From positions 62,001 through 126,000 of the forward strand of contig NZ_JAUIRR010000003.1 of the NCBI RefSeq assembly GCF_030577135.1: 64,000 nt of DNA, given 5' to 3'. The translations under genes were made by a program, and so were the position numbers. Positions 1 to 7,860 of this stretch are shown in pieces. The notes under the pieces are model-generated. The model was given only the letters and a program-made list of their open reading frames with translations. It had not been told where the DNA came from and ran no database searches. This DNA is from Sulfurimonas sp. hsl 1-7. Its GTDB lineage: Bacteria > Campylobacterota > Campylobacteria > Campylobacterales > Sulfurimonadaceae. Within the stretch, counting starts at the first letter, position 1, and every line of letters begins with the position of its first letter.

Positions 1-365
1 TTATCGATATCAGTAATGACTGTAATTCTACTACGAATTTACGTCCCGGTCATATTAATCAGCCATTTCACAGAAGATGTTTAGATAACCTCACGACTTC
101 TCCAGCCAATAGTAACGGTGGTTCAGTATATGATCTGAATGATCTTACACTCACCCCTCACACTGCTTTTACAGACACAAAAGGTCCATCTGGATATAAA
201 ACAGACTATCTGAGCACATTAAGCGTTACACAAAAAAGTACAGATAATAATGTGAAAATTGTGACTGTAACAATTACAGATCCTGATAATAATCCGATAA
301 CTAAATTAAAAGCAGAAGTAGCAAATATTGGTGAAGTTGAACCATATAAGAAAAGGATGTTCTAA
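1..365 (+). CDS. Pseudopilin-operon protein, C-terminal fragment (5' end outside window)
   Basis: An open frame runs from base 3 to a TAA at 363-365 with no stop, giving about 120 residues that end in EPYKKRMF. Its start lies before the window. The stop overlaps the next ATG by one base (TAATG), so the two genes are translationally coupled. The fragment is rich in Asn, Thr and Asp and ends with a beta-strand-like stretch (VKIVTVTITDP), as in the globular heads of type IV pilins and pseudopilins. The pilin assignment rests on position upstream of two prepilin-like genes, because the N-terminus is missing. Confidence 0.6.
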   Translation, partial: IDISNDCNSTTNLRPGHINQPFHRRCLDNLTTSPANSNGGSVYDLNDLTLTPHTAFTDTKGPSGYKTDYLSTLSVTQKSTDNNVKIVTVTITDPDNNPITKLKAEVANIGEVEPYKKRMF

Positions 366-1267
366 TGAAAAAAAATGCTTTTACTATGTTAGAACTAATA
401 TTCGTAATAGTAGTAATGGGAATTCTTGCAAAGTTCGGTGTAGAACTTCTTGCTCAAATTTATAATAATTTTGTACACAATAGTGTCAATAGCTCTCTCC
501 AAGAAAAAAGTCAAAACGCAGTAGAATTAGTTGGTTCGCGTTTACAGTATAGAATTAAAGAATCAATTATCGCCAGAAAAAGTTCTGACGATACGAACTT
601 TACCTCATTGTCTACTGCAAATAGTGATGATTATAATATACTTGAATGGGTGGCGACCGATATTGAAGGTTTTAGAGGAAGTACAAAACCTCTATGGAGT
701 GGTATCATCGATCTTGATAACTCAAATGCGACCCTACTCAAAACTCCTGAAACCAACACTACAGCTATAAATGATTTAATAGATGCTCTTTCTAATGGTA
801 ATTCAAGTTTAGCAAATGCAGCTATCTATTTTCCAGGTTCTAATACAAATGTACATACCGATTATGGTTGGCAACGTCCAACGATAAAATTCACTGATCA
901 AAACCATACTATGCATCCTGTCAAAGCCGGTGCAATCGATGAACTTGTCCCTCGAAATGCAGACACTAATGCTATAAATAGTTTGAGTGGCATTGATATC
1001 TATGAAAACTATCAACTCGCGTGGACTGCATATGCAGTTGGTATAGATGATTATAATGACTCAACAAATACGGGTACTTTAAAACTTTGGTACGATTATC
1101 AGCCTTGGGAAGGTGAAAAATATAGTGACGGTACTGAAGTTAAACTTATGGAGAATGTTAGTACGTTTAGATATAGAGCGATAGGCTCTGTTGTTCAGAT
1201 CCAAGTATGTACAAATTCCGATCTTATAGAGGATTACTCAATATGCAAAGAAAAAACAGTATTTTAA
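365..1267 (+). CDS. Prepilin-type N-terminal cleavage/methylation protein (pseudopilin-like)
   Basis: 300 residues. The N-terminus MKKNAFTMLELIFVIVVMG is a class III (prepilin peptidase) signal: a short basic leader, cleavage expected before Phe6, the conserved Glu at position 5 of the mature chain, and a hydrophobic helix. The -1 residue is Ala rather than Gly, which I recall as common in Campylobacterota prepilins. The rest is a large, probably extracytoplasmic globular domain with no recognisable motif. It is coupled to the gene upstream and overlaps the gene downstream by 25 bases. It is likely a minor pilin or pseudopilin of a type II secretion or type IV pilus-like machine; which one cannot be told here. 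Confidence 0.8.
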   Translation: MKKNAFTMLELIFVIVVMGILAKFGVELLAQIYNNFVHNSVNSSLQEKSQNAVELVGSRLQYRIKESIIARKSSDDTNFTSLSTANSDDYNILEWVATDIEGFRGSTKPLWSGIIDLDNSNATLLKTPETNTTAINDLIDALSNGNSSLANAAIYFPGSNTNVHTDYGWQRPTIKFTDQNHTMHPVKAGAIDELVPRNADTNAINSLSGIDIYENYQLAWTAYAVGIDDYNDSTNTGTLKLWYDYQPWEGEKYSDGTEVKLMENVSTFRYRAIGSVVQIQVCTNSDLIEDYSICKEKTVF

Positions 1268-1710
1268 AAAGCCATAGAAATGGTTTAGCCATGATTATGG
1301 CTATAATTGTAATGGTTCTCATAGGAACAATTGGTGCATTATCATTACGTTTAATCACACAAACGACTAAAACAACAACAGATATTTATCTTTACGAACA
1401 AGCATCTATTTATGCAAAAAGTGCTGCAGAACTTACACTTTTAAAAATTGCAAAAGACGGCTGTTTAAATAACTATCTTATAACTTTCGGTGAAACTTCA
1501 GATATCCAATATGATGCAAACGTTACTATGCAATATATCTACACAAATAATTCAGGGCCTGTCGGATGTAATGTCTATACTCAAACAACACCTGTAACAA
1601 CTCCCGAACAAAACGGTTCAGTATTGATGGATGTCACAGTTACACTTCATGATGTAAACTTAACTACAGAACCTATCAGATACTTCCGTAGAAGCATCCA
1701 AAAACTGTAA
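1243..1710 (+). CDS. PilX/GspK-like minor pilin membrane protein
   Basis: 155 residues from ATG 1243. This start is preferred over an in-frame ATG at 1207 because AGAGGA (1228-1233) sits at normal distance before it and the 1207 start would overlap the upstream gene by 61 bases. The N-terminus is basic (MQRKNSILKSHRNG) followed by a hydrophobic helix beginning GLAMIMAIIV. This resembles PilX or GspK minor pilins, which lack the classic FTLIE motif. Two or three cysteines in the C-terminal half could form a disulfide. It closes the pilin operon; the next gene has its own promoter. Confidence 0.6.
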   Translation: MQRKNSILKSHRNGLAMIMAIIVMVLIGTIGALSLRLITQTTKTTTDIYLYEQASIYAKSAAELTLLKIAKDGCLNNYLITFGETSDIQYDANVTMQYIYTNNSGPVGCNVYTQTTPVTTPEQNGSVLMDVTVTLHDVNLTTEPIRYFRRSIQKL

Positions 1711-1741
1711 ACTTCTTGGTTATTTCTAAACTTATAAATGC

Positions 1742-1747
1742 TATAAT
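1742..1747 (+). promoter_or_regulatory. -10 element (TATAAT) for the ribosome hibernation factor gene
   Basis: A perfect TATAAT lies 21 bases before the ATG at 1769, with an A-rich Shine-Dalgarno (AAAAAAGG) between them. No good -35 hexamer is visible, as is usual for Campylobacterota sigma70 promoters. It lies inside a small inverted repeat, CTATAATC (1741-1748) / GATTATAG (1760-1767). Confidence 0.6.
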
Positions 1748-1768
1748 CTAATAAAAAAGGATTATAGT

Positions 1769-2302
1769 ATGAATATATCTTTAACTGGTAGAGGTTTAGA
1801 ACTTACAGATACTATCAAAGATCATATGAGAAGCTCGATCGAAGCTCTTAAAAAATACAATATGGACATCATCTCTGCAAACGCAGTTGCAAGTTCTCAA
1901 CACAAAAAAGGGAAAGAGCATTTTAATGTTGAGTTTGTTTTAAATCTTCCTCAAAAACATACTATTGTTATTAGTCAAAATGACGGCGACCTTCATGCTG
2001 CTATTGATATTGCTTTAGAACGTGCTGAAAAAGCTCTTCGTCGTCTACACGATAAAGAAGTTGATCACCATAAAACTGGTTTAAATGAGATCAAATCTGA
2101 AAATGTAGATGTAAAAGAAGTAGCAGCTGAACTAGAAGATGAGATAGTTCCTGTTGAACTTGAACTTTACAAACCACGTGAAGTTGAAGATGTTTTAAAC
2201 GACTTAAAAGAGTCTGGAAAAATGTTTGATATTTTCATCGACAATGAAGATAAAACTCGTGTTCTTTACAAAAGAAACGACGGTAAATTTGGACTATATT
2301 AA
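1769..2302 (+). CDS. hpf: Ribosome hibernation promoting factor, long form (HPF/RaiA family)
   Basis: 177 residues. The N-terminal ~100 residues (MNISLTGRGLELTDTIKDHM...) are the S30AE ribosome-binding domain, with the basic ERAEKALRRLHDK helix that lies in the 30S decoding groove. The C-terminal ~50 residues (YKPREVEDVLNDL...RNDGKFGLY) match the S30AE C-terminal dimerisation domain that makes long-form HPF able to join two 70S ribosomes into inactive 100S particles. Short HPF and YfiA lack it. The gene is monocistronic with its own promoter and overlaps recG tail to tail by 9 bases. Confidence 0.93.
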   Translation: MNISLTGRGLELTDTIKDHMRSSIEALKKYNMDIISANAVASSQHKKGKEHFNVEFVLNLPQKHTIVISQNDGDLHAAIDIALERAEKALRRLHDKEVDHHKTGLNEIKSENVDVKEVAAELEDEIVPVELELYKPREVEDVLNDLKESGKMFDIFIDNEDKTRVLYKRNDGKFGLY

Positions 2303-4078
2303 TAGGTCGTTTTTCACTTCAGAAACAATTTTTTCATCAAGTGCGAAGTCAAAGTATTTAAACTGACTTCCGCTTTGATTTGTCCCTTTTAAGAGGTCTC
2401 CGCTTTTTCTATAACGTAAATCTAAATTTGCAATATCAAATCCATTGGTAGTTTTTACAAACTCCTCTAATCTCTTTGATTCTTTTTGGTTTGTATAAAG
2501 ATAACAATACCCCTTTAAACCTGTTCTACTTACACGACCACGTAACTGGTGTAAAGTGGAAAGCCCCAGCCTCTCGGCCCCTACAATAACAACAGTAGTT
2601 AGCCTCGGCAAAGATATACCTACTTCTACGACTGTAGTAGCAATTAGGATTGAGCCATCTTCTCTAAAATCTAGTAACACCTGTTCTTTCTCTTTGTCTT
2701 TTCCATGAGTAACATATACGTTCTCAAAGTTTTTTTCCCAATACGATCGAGCTTCATCTATACTTTGATACTCTAAAACCTCACTCTGTTCAACTAGCGG
2801 ATATACAAGCAGTACTTGATTATTCTGCGCTATCTCACTTTTAATATGTTCAAGGAGTTCTTTAAAGTCACTCTTATGGATCACTTTTGAATCTATATCT
2901 TTTTTATAAGGGGTAGAAGTGATCAGACTCACATCGATATGAGCCGATTCTATCATTGCTTGCGTTCTTGGAATTGGCGTTGCCGAGAACTGTAGATAGT
3001 GTGGTTTTTTCTCACCATAACTTACCAATTTCTCTAACATATTTCTTTGAGCAGTACCAAAACGGTGCTGCTCATCAACCATCACAACTCCCGCTTCGGG
3101 CAACTCTCTATATAGCAGTGCGTGCGTACCGATAATAAAGTCATACTCGCTAAGATCTACCTTTTTCGTTTTATTTGTGACAAGTACAGACTTCACATCT
3201 AAAAACTTCTGTGCCTCTTCATAGAGTTGATTTGCCAGTATTGTAGTGGGTGCCATCAAAATGCTTTTATAAGGCATCATCATATAGGCACTAGCAAGAA
3301 TAACCATTGTTTTTCCGCTTCCTACATCACCGACAACCATACGTCTTGCAGCAACATCTTTTGAAAAGTCGTTTTTAATATCTTCAATAGCACCTATCTG
3401 CTCAGGTGTCAGCTCAAAAGGGAGTTGTTTTGCCCAAGGTTTATAGTCACTTTCTTTAGTGATCTGAGTCTGAAAGTATCTTCTTTTTTTAGTAAGTTGG
3501 GAAAGATATGTAAAAAGTTCTAAATACTTCAATGCATGTAAATTATCATCACTTAACTCTTTTTGCGGTAATTCATCTGGAAAATGTAATCGTAAAATTT
3601 CATCTGCAATATTCTCTTTAAGACCCTCTTGCAGTAAGTTTTCTTTTGTCAACAACTCTTCTGTAAATCGGTTCATTACATCATTACGTAAATTTGATCT
3701 ATATTTTGAAAAAATTTTTCCTGTTTGAGTGATCTTCTTTGGCATACTCATACTACAGTGCCCCATTTTACAATCAACAAGACCATAAAAGAACTCTCTG
3801 CTGCCAACACTAAATGCATGCATCATATAAGGTTTTGGTTTAAATATTACACCTTGAATAGTGTGTCCGAAGTTGTGTGCAAAAAAAGTGATTTGAAGTG
3901 AATTCGGTGCACGATATACAGACTCGATCGTAGCATCTATAACTTGTGGTTTACCTGGTACTAAAGTGGAGTTTATGCGGTAGTCTTCATATGAAGATGG
4001 AACACTAAGTGCCAACTCCAATAGGGAGTTGATACCAAGTTTTTTAAATTTTGCCTCTTGATCTTTTGAAAGTTCCAT
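2294..4078 (-). CDS. recG: ATP-dependent DNA helicase RecG
   Basis: 594 residues. RecG remodels stalled replication forks and branched DNA. The N-terminal ~200 residues include an OB-like wedge region, shorter than in E. coli RecG (693 residues). The helicase motor follows: Walker A GDVGSGKT (~residues 249-256), motif II DEQHRFG (~333), motif III SATPIPR, and motif VI QLRGRVSR (~509), followed by the RecG tail with YRKSGDLLKGTNQSG. DEQH instead of DEAH is typical of RecG. It lies 81 bases downstream of glyQ on the same strand and converges on hpf. Confidence 0.95.
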   Translation of the reverse strand: MELSKDQEAKFKKLGINSLLELALSVPSSYEDYRINSTLVPGKPQVIDATIESVYRAPNSLQITFFAHNFGHTIQGVIFKPKPYMMHAFSVGSREFFYGLVDCKMGHCSMSMPKKITQTGKIFSKYRSNLRNDVMNRFTEELLTKENLLQEGLKENIADEILRLHFPDELPQKELSDDNLHALKYLELFTYLSQLTKKRRYFQTQITKESDYKPWAKQLPFELTPEQIGAIEDIKNDFSKDVAARRMVVGDVGSGKTMVILASAYMMMPYKSILMAPTTILANQLYEEAQKFLDVKSVLVTNKTKKVDLSEYDFIIGTHALLYRELPEAGVVMVDEQHRFGTAQRNMLEKLVSYGEKKPHYLQFSATPIPRTQAMIESAHIDVSLITSTPYKKDIDSKVIHKSDFKELLEHIKSEIAQNNQVLLVYPLVEQSEVLEYQSIDEARSYWEKNFENVYVTHGKDKEKEQVLLDFREDGSILIATTVVEVGISLPRLTTVVIVGAERLGLSTLHQLRGRVSRTGLKGYCYLYTNQKESKRLEEFVKTTNGFDIANLDLRYRKSGDLLKGTNQSGSQFKYFDFALDEKIVSEVKNDLLI

Positions 4079-4159
4079 CCCCGTCTCTTTTTAGCTATAT
4101 GGGAAAAACTATAACAAAAGTTTTATTAGAAAGGACAAAAGATTGCAAAATGCAATATA

Positions 4160-5044
4160 TTAACCGTTTACTCTTTTGTTTCTTTCTTCCTCTTGTGCTT
4201 TGTAAAGCTCAGCACATCCGCGAGAAAGTTCACGAATCTTTAAGATGTAATTTTGACGTTCAGTTTGTGAGATCGCTTTTCTTGCATCAAGAACGTTAAA
4301 TACATGTGAAGCCATCATACATAGATCGTACGCAGGTAACGGTAGTCCTGCTTCAAGTGTTCTAAGACATTCAGTACTTTTTGCATTAAATTCATCAAAA
4401 AGCATTGCAGTATCTGCTACTTCGAAGTGGTATTTAGAGAATTCTACTTCACTCTCTTTATGTACATCTTTGTAATATGTTTTATTACCGTCTTTATCGA
4501 TATTCCATACGATGTCAAAAACAGTATCTACACCTTGAAGATACATTGCAAGACGTTCAGTTCCGTATGTGATTTCGGCAGTTACCGGTTTACATTCAAT
4601 CCCGCCTACTTGTTGGAAATAAGTAAATTGTGTAACTTCCATACCGTTTAACCAAACTTCCCAACCAAGTCCCCATGCACCGAGTGTCGGAGATTCCCAG
4701 TTATCTTCGATAAAACGGATATCGTGTTTTGAAACATCAAGACCAAGATACTCTAAAGATTTTAAGTATAATTCTTGGATATTATCCGGTGATGGTTTTA
4801 TAATCGCTTGAAACTGATAGTATGATCCAAGACGATTTGGATTTTCACCGTATCTACCGTCAGTCGGACGGCGTGAAGGTGCTACATATGCAGTAGCCCA
4901 TGGAGTAGAGTCTAGTGATCGAAGAAAAGTAGCCGGATGAAATGTTCCTGCACCTGCGGGGATATCATAAGGTTGAACAATATTACAACCCTCTTTCATC
5001 CAAAATTCTTGTAGTTTTAATAACATTTCGCTAAATGTAATCAT
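4160..5044 (-). CDS. glyQ: Glycyl-tRNA synthetase, alpha subunit
   Basis: 294 residues, the usual length for GlyQ, the catalytic subunit of the bacterial alpha2-beta2 GlyRS that charges tRNA-Gly. Diagnostic stretches are the N-terminal [17 protein letters not shown] and [20 protein letters not shown] (class II aminoacylation core) and [18 protein letters not shown]. The Shine-Dalgarno GAGGTGAT is well placed. The beta subunit gene glyS is not in the window, so the subunits are encoded apart, as in other Campylobacterota. Confidence 0.97.
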   Translation of the reverse strand: MITFSEMLLKLQEFWMKEGCNIVQPYDIPAGAGTFHPATFLRSLDSTPWATAYVAPSRRPTDGRYGENPNRLGSYYQFQAIIKPSPDNIQELYLKSLEYLGLDVSKHDIRFIEDNWESPTLGAWGLGWEVWLNGMEVTQFTYFQQVGGIECKPVTAEITYGTERLAMYLQGVDTVFDIVWNIDKDGNKTYYKDVHKESEVEFSKYHFEVADTAMLFDEFNAKSTECLRTLEAGLPLPAYDLCMMASHVFNVLDARKAISQTERQNYILKIRELSRGCAELYKAQEEERNKRVNG

Positions 5045-5073
5045 TCGTTTATCACCTCAAAATTAATTGTGAA

Positions 5074-5079
5074 ATTATA
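5074..5079 (-). promoter_or_regulatory. Candidate -10 element (TATAAT) for glyQ
   Basis: On the minus strand TATAAT, preceded by TG, lies 30 bases before the glyQ ATG. No clear -35. The location in the 63-base gap after the outer-membrane protein gene suggests glyQ-recG can be transcribed apart from the purE operon. Confidence 0.45.
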
Positions 5080-5107
5080 CAATCTACTCGCTTTTTAATT
5101 TATAAAG

Positions 5108-5899
5108 TTAGTATTTAATGATGGCACCGATCTTTATATACTTGTCATTTGTTGTGCTGTCCGGTTCCCAATATCTATATGTTCCAACCGTAATCTCGTT
5201 TGATTTATCAATCACCTGTCTTGAATAAACATACTCAATACAAAAATTTACTTCATCAGTGTAGCTGTACTCTACAGGGATGCTTAATTCAAATGTATTA
5301 GCACTTCCCAGCTTAAACTCATCACTAATAGTATTAGCGATCATTGTAGGAGCAATTCCATATTTATATTTTGCAATTAAACCAATATTAAAATTGTCTA
5401 TAACTTCTTTTGAAATACCGACAACAGGTGTTACATAAAACCAACTATAAAGTTCATTTTGAGTACTGGACAATTCTCGATACCAAGCATGATATCCAAC
5501 TCCAGCTCCATATATTAAATCTATCGCTGAAAACTCTTTTTTTAATGTGTAATCAACACTTAAATCGTATAAAATATTAAATGTAGTCGATTGTAAACTT
5601 CCGTAAGGGAGACCACTATCAATATATGAGCCGACATAGTCTGAACGCCCAGTAATTCCAGAAAATCTAAATCCTAAATTTGAACATCCATATGCACTAC
5701 ATGATAAGTCTAAATCATATCCAAGTTCAAAACCTAAAATAGCATTTGATTGTTCACTATCTAAAATGAGGCCATTCTCGTCATATTCTCTATAATCCAT
5801 CTCCATATTAACAAGCGAGATTGAATAACTTCCGCTTCCTGCATATAAACTTGAATATAAAAGCGCTAAACTTGCTATGTTCAAAAGTTTCTTTTTCAT
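5108..5899 (-). CDS. Predicted outer-membrane beta-barrel protein, function unknown
   Basis: 263 residues with a Sec signal peptide (MKKKLLNIASLALLYSSLYA, cleavage near residue 20). The mature part alternates hydrophobic and polar residues with many Tyr/Gly pairs, and ends in YIKIGAIIKY, a barrel-type C-terminal strand with a terminal aromatic residue. It contains paired cysteines in LDLSCSAYGCSNLGF, possibly a loop disulfide. The fold resembles small 8-10-strand Omp proteins; no specific family is recognised. It starts 8 bases after the DUF89 gene and is the last gene of the purE run before the glyQ promoter. Confidence 0.6.
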   Translation of the reverse strand: MKKKLLNIASLALLYSSLYAGSGSYSISLVNMEMDYREYDENGLILDSEQSNAILGFELGYDLDLSCSAYGCSNLGFRFSGITGRSDYVGSYIDSGLPYGSLQSTTFNILYDLSVDYTLKKEFSAIDLIYGAGVGYHAWYRELSSTQNELYSWFYVTPVVGISKEVIDNFNIGLIAKYKYGIAPTMIANTISDEFKLGSANTFELSIPVEYSYTDEVNFCIEYVYSRQVIDKSNEITVGTYRYWEPDSTTNDKYIKIGAIIKY

Positions 5900-5907
5900 G
5901 AGATTCC

Positions 5908-6765
5908 TTATGTTAACTTACAGATAATATCCCCTACTTCTTTACCTAAAGAGGATGCTACTACATTGCATTTTACTTTAAGTAGGAAGCAAATATTTTC
6001 TCTTTTTGCCGGGCTCATACACTCGTAATTACCCATCCCTTTGCTAATTACAAGATCGACATTATCAAAAAGTTTTTTTGCTTCTTGGCTTGCTCTTTCG
6101 TACATAAATCCAGGTGTATTTACACCACTGTCTACTAAGTTACATAGTGTATCGAATCCTGCCTCTTTAGCTTCTTTCATTGTTACGTCGTTAATGATAG
6201 GATTACCACGTACCATGTATGAAAGCTCTTTTTTGGGGTAAAGTTCCTGAAGTGTTTGGATAAAAAGATGATCAAAAATGTGTTCCCCCACATTATCACC
6301 TATCACAAGTATGTTTTTTGCTTTATGCACCTCTTTTGCAAACGATTCAAAATCATCATGGGCAAAATCTATATGAAAAATATTTTCCAGTTCCTCGTGC
6401 AGATCAAATTCAACCTCAGCAGCAAGGTCTATCACATTACCGGCTACAGCTATTTTAGTTGCTGTTAAAAGCTTGTTCTCACTTTGGAAAAGTCTCTCTT
6501 TAAGTAAGGGTATAAAAGAGATTGCCTTTTGTGTGGAGTGTTCTTTTACCTCATCATAAAGGTCAAATTTATTTGCAATCTGAGCCATTTTTTCATACAC
6601 ATCGGCTGCAATTTCAGGGGGAGTTTGTTCAAAAGAGAAGTTTTCACTCATCTTTTCAACAGTTGAAGTAAGTTTGTTTGAGAGTGTTTTATCAGCGTTG
6701 ATCGAATTAGCTACTTTAAAACTTTGGTTAACTATGCAACCGACACAAGCCTCATCTATTTTCAT
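5908..6765 (-). CDS. DUF89 (ARMT1-like) family protein, predicted metal-dependent phosphatase
   Basis: 285 residues. The N-terminal DEACVGCIVNQSFKVA, with its CxxC, is the hallmark of prokaryotic DUF89 proteins. The core holds VIGDNVGEHIFDHLFIQ (metal-binding Asp/Asn loop) and DLVISKGMGNYECM (the second conserved acidic loop). Family members are Mn/Ni-dependent damage-control phosphatases acting on phosphometabolites; the substrate here is not known. The start codon overlaps the preceding stop (TAATG), so it is coupled to the coiled-coil gene upstream. Lying two genes after purE is consistent with a housekeeping metabolite-repair role, but that is inference. Confidence 0.75.
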   Translation of the reverse strand: MKIDEACVGCIVNQSFKVANSINADKTLSNKLTSTVEKMSENFSFEQTPPEIAADVYEKMAQIANKFDLYDEVKEHSTQKAISFIPLLKERLFQSENKLLTATKIAVAGNVIDLAAEVEFDLHEELENIFHIDFAHDDFESFAKEVHKAKNILVIGDNVGEHIFDHLFIQTLQELYPKKELSYMVRGNPIINDVTMKEAKEAGFDTLCNLVDSGVNTPGFMYERASQEAKKLFDNVDLVISKGMGNYECMSPAKRENICFLLKVKCNVVASSLGKEVGDIICKLT

Positions 6766-7238
6766 TATGAAGTGTGCTCATCTATCGCTTTATTCCACAT
6801 CAGTTTGTATTTTCTTCTCATAAACTCAACCTCTTGCTGAGAGAGTTTGAGTTGTTCTTGAAGTGTATGGATTGTTTTTCTATCTTCATCATAAAGTTCT
6901 TGTAAGGAAGCTAATGCTTCTCTTAAAAATTCATTCTCTGTTTTGATTGACTCTATCGTCTCATCTTTTGCATCAAGAACTTTCTCATGAAGATTTATAA
7001 TTGTCCCTATAGTTTTTTCAACAAATTCCGGTTGAACTATCATTTCGTGGATATTTCTTTGTGATAGCTCTTGTAATTTTGCAGGAACGACAACTTCAGT
7101 GGCACCCTTTGAAGGATCTATATAGCGTACACCATCTTCAACTTTAACACTTAACTTTCCGCGCTCGATCAGATCCTCGATCGCACTAAGCTCAAGTCCT
7201 GTTAGTTTGCTATATTCTTCATCACGCATCCACTGCAT
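6765..7238 (-). CDS. Coiled-coil protein with N-terminal helix-turn-helix-like segment (DUF3972-like)
   Basis: 157 residues. Residues 1-45 (MQWMRDEEYSKLTGLEL...) look like a small winged-helix or MerR-like DNA-binding unit followed by the strand VKVEDGVRYIDPS. Residues ~75-150 form a long coiled coil, very rich in Glu, Leu and Gln. I associate this architecture and neighbourhood (next to purE and near glyQ) with the Campylobacterota family DUF3972, but the name is from memory. The first ATG is favoured because GGGAG sits 6 bases before it. It lies 24 bases behind purE. Function unknown. Confidence 0.6.
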   Translation of the reverse strand: MQWMRDEEYSKLTGLELSAIEDLIERGKLSVKVEDGVRYIDPSKGATEVVVPAKLQELSQRNIHEMIVQPEFVEKTIGTIINLHEKVLDAKDETIESIKTENEFLREALASLQELYDEDRKTIHTLQEQLKLSQQEVEFMRRKYKLMWNKAIDEHTS

Positions 7239-7262
7239 TGTCTACTCCCGCATATTTATAAA

Positions 7263-7760
7263 TTAGCTAATGATAGTTTCTATCTCTTGCGAGTCCATCT
7301 CAACTTTTTTTGCTTTTGCAATTCTATCTTCTTGTAACTTGATAGCTAGCTCTTCATTCTCCAGCGCTAAAATTTGCATCGCTAAATATGCAGAGTTAAT
7401 AGCTCCGGCTTTACCTATAGCTACTGTAGCAACTGGCATTCCAGCTGGCATTTGAACAGTAGAAAGAAGTGCATCAATTCCACTTAAAGCAGATCCAGAC
7501 ATAGGTACACCAATGATTGGTTTTACTGTTTTAGAAGATAAAACACCCGCTAAATGCGCTGCCATACCCGCTGCAGCAATAAAAACTTGTGCACCTTTTT
7601 TCTCAGCTTCAACTATATACTCTTTAGTTCTCTCAGGAGATCTGTGAGCAGATGAAATAATCATCTCATAGTTTACACCAAAAGCCTCTAATGTGTCAGA
7701 ACACGACTTCATTACCTCATAATCACTTTTTGAACCTATAACTATAGAAACAAACTTCAT
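7263..7760 (-). CDS. purE: N5-carboxyaminoimidazole ribonucleotide mutase (PurE)
   Basis: 165 residues. Class I PurE converts N5-CAIR to CAIR in de novo purine synthesis. The N-terminal IVIGSKSDYEVMKSC contains the conserved SxSD substrate loop, and ISSAHRSPERT carries the catalytic His. The AAAGMAAHLAGVLSS and PVIGVPMSG loops complete the active site. No purK is in the window, so the carboxylated substrate must be made by an enzyme encoded elsewhere. It heads a four-gene minus-strand run and shares a divergent promoter region with the GGDEF-EAL gene. Confidence 0.96.
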   Translation of the reverse strand: MKFVSIVIGSKSDYEVMKSCSDTLEAFGVNYEMIISSAHRSPERTKEYIVEAEKKGAQVFIAAAGMAAHLAGVLSSKTVKPIIGVPMSGSALSGIDALLSTVQMPAGMPVATVAIGKAGAINSAYLAMQILALENEELAIKLQEDRIAKAKKVEMDSQEIETIIS

Positions 7761-7790
7761 ACTTTTATCCTTACTTATTTTTACAGTGCA

Positions 7791-7796
7791 AGTATA
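7791..7796 (-). promoter_or_regulatory. Candidate -10 element (TATACT) for the purE run
   Basis: On the minus strand TATACT lies 31 bases before the purE ATG, with the Shine-Dalgarno GGATAA in between. It sits back to back with the promoter of the divergent gene at 7861, so the two transcripts share about 100 bases of control region. Confidence 0.4.
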
Positions 7797-7822
7797 TCAA
7801 ATTGTTTTTTAATAGAGTTTGA

Positions 7823-7828
7823 TATAAT
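7823..7828 (+). promoter_or_regulatory. -10 element (TATAAT) for the GAF-PAS-GGDEF-EAL gene
   Basis: TATAAT lies 33 bases before the ATG at 7861. A loose TTGTTT (7802-7807) could serve as -35 with a short 15-base spacer. AAAGG follows as ribosome-binding site. Confidence 0.5.
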
Positions 7829-7860
7829 AGCGACGATTTAAATAAAGGTATATACTAGCA

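Noticed and set aside
1207-1209. ATG as start of the PilX-like gene
   Set aside because: It would add 12 residues before the basic leader and a 61-base overlap; ATG 1243 has AGAGGA at proper distance.
1741-1767. CTATAATC/GATTATAG inverted repeat as an RNA switch for hpf
   Set aside because: The left arm is the -10 element and would not be transcribed from that promoter, so it cannot fold in the message.
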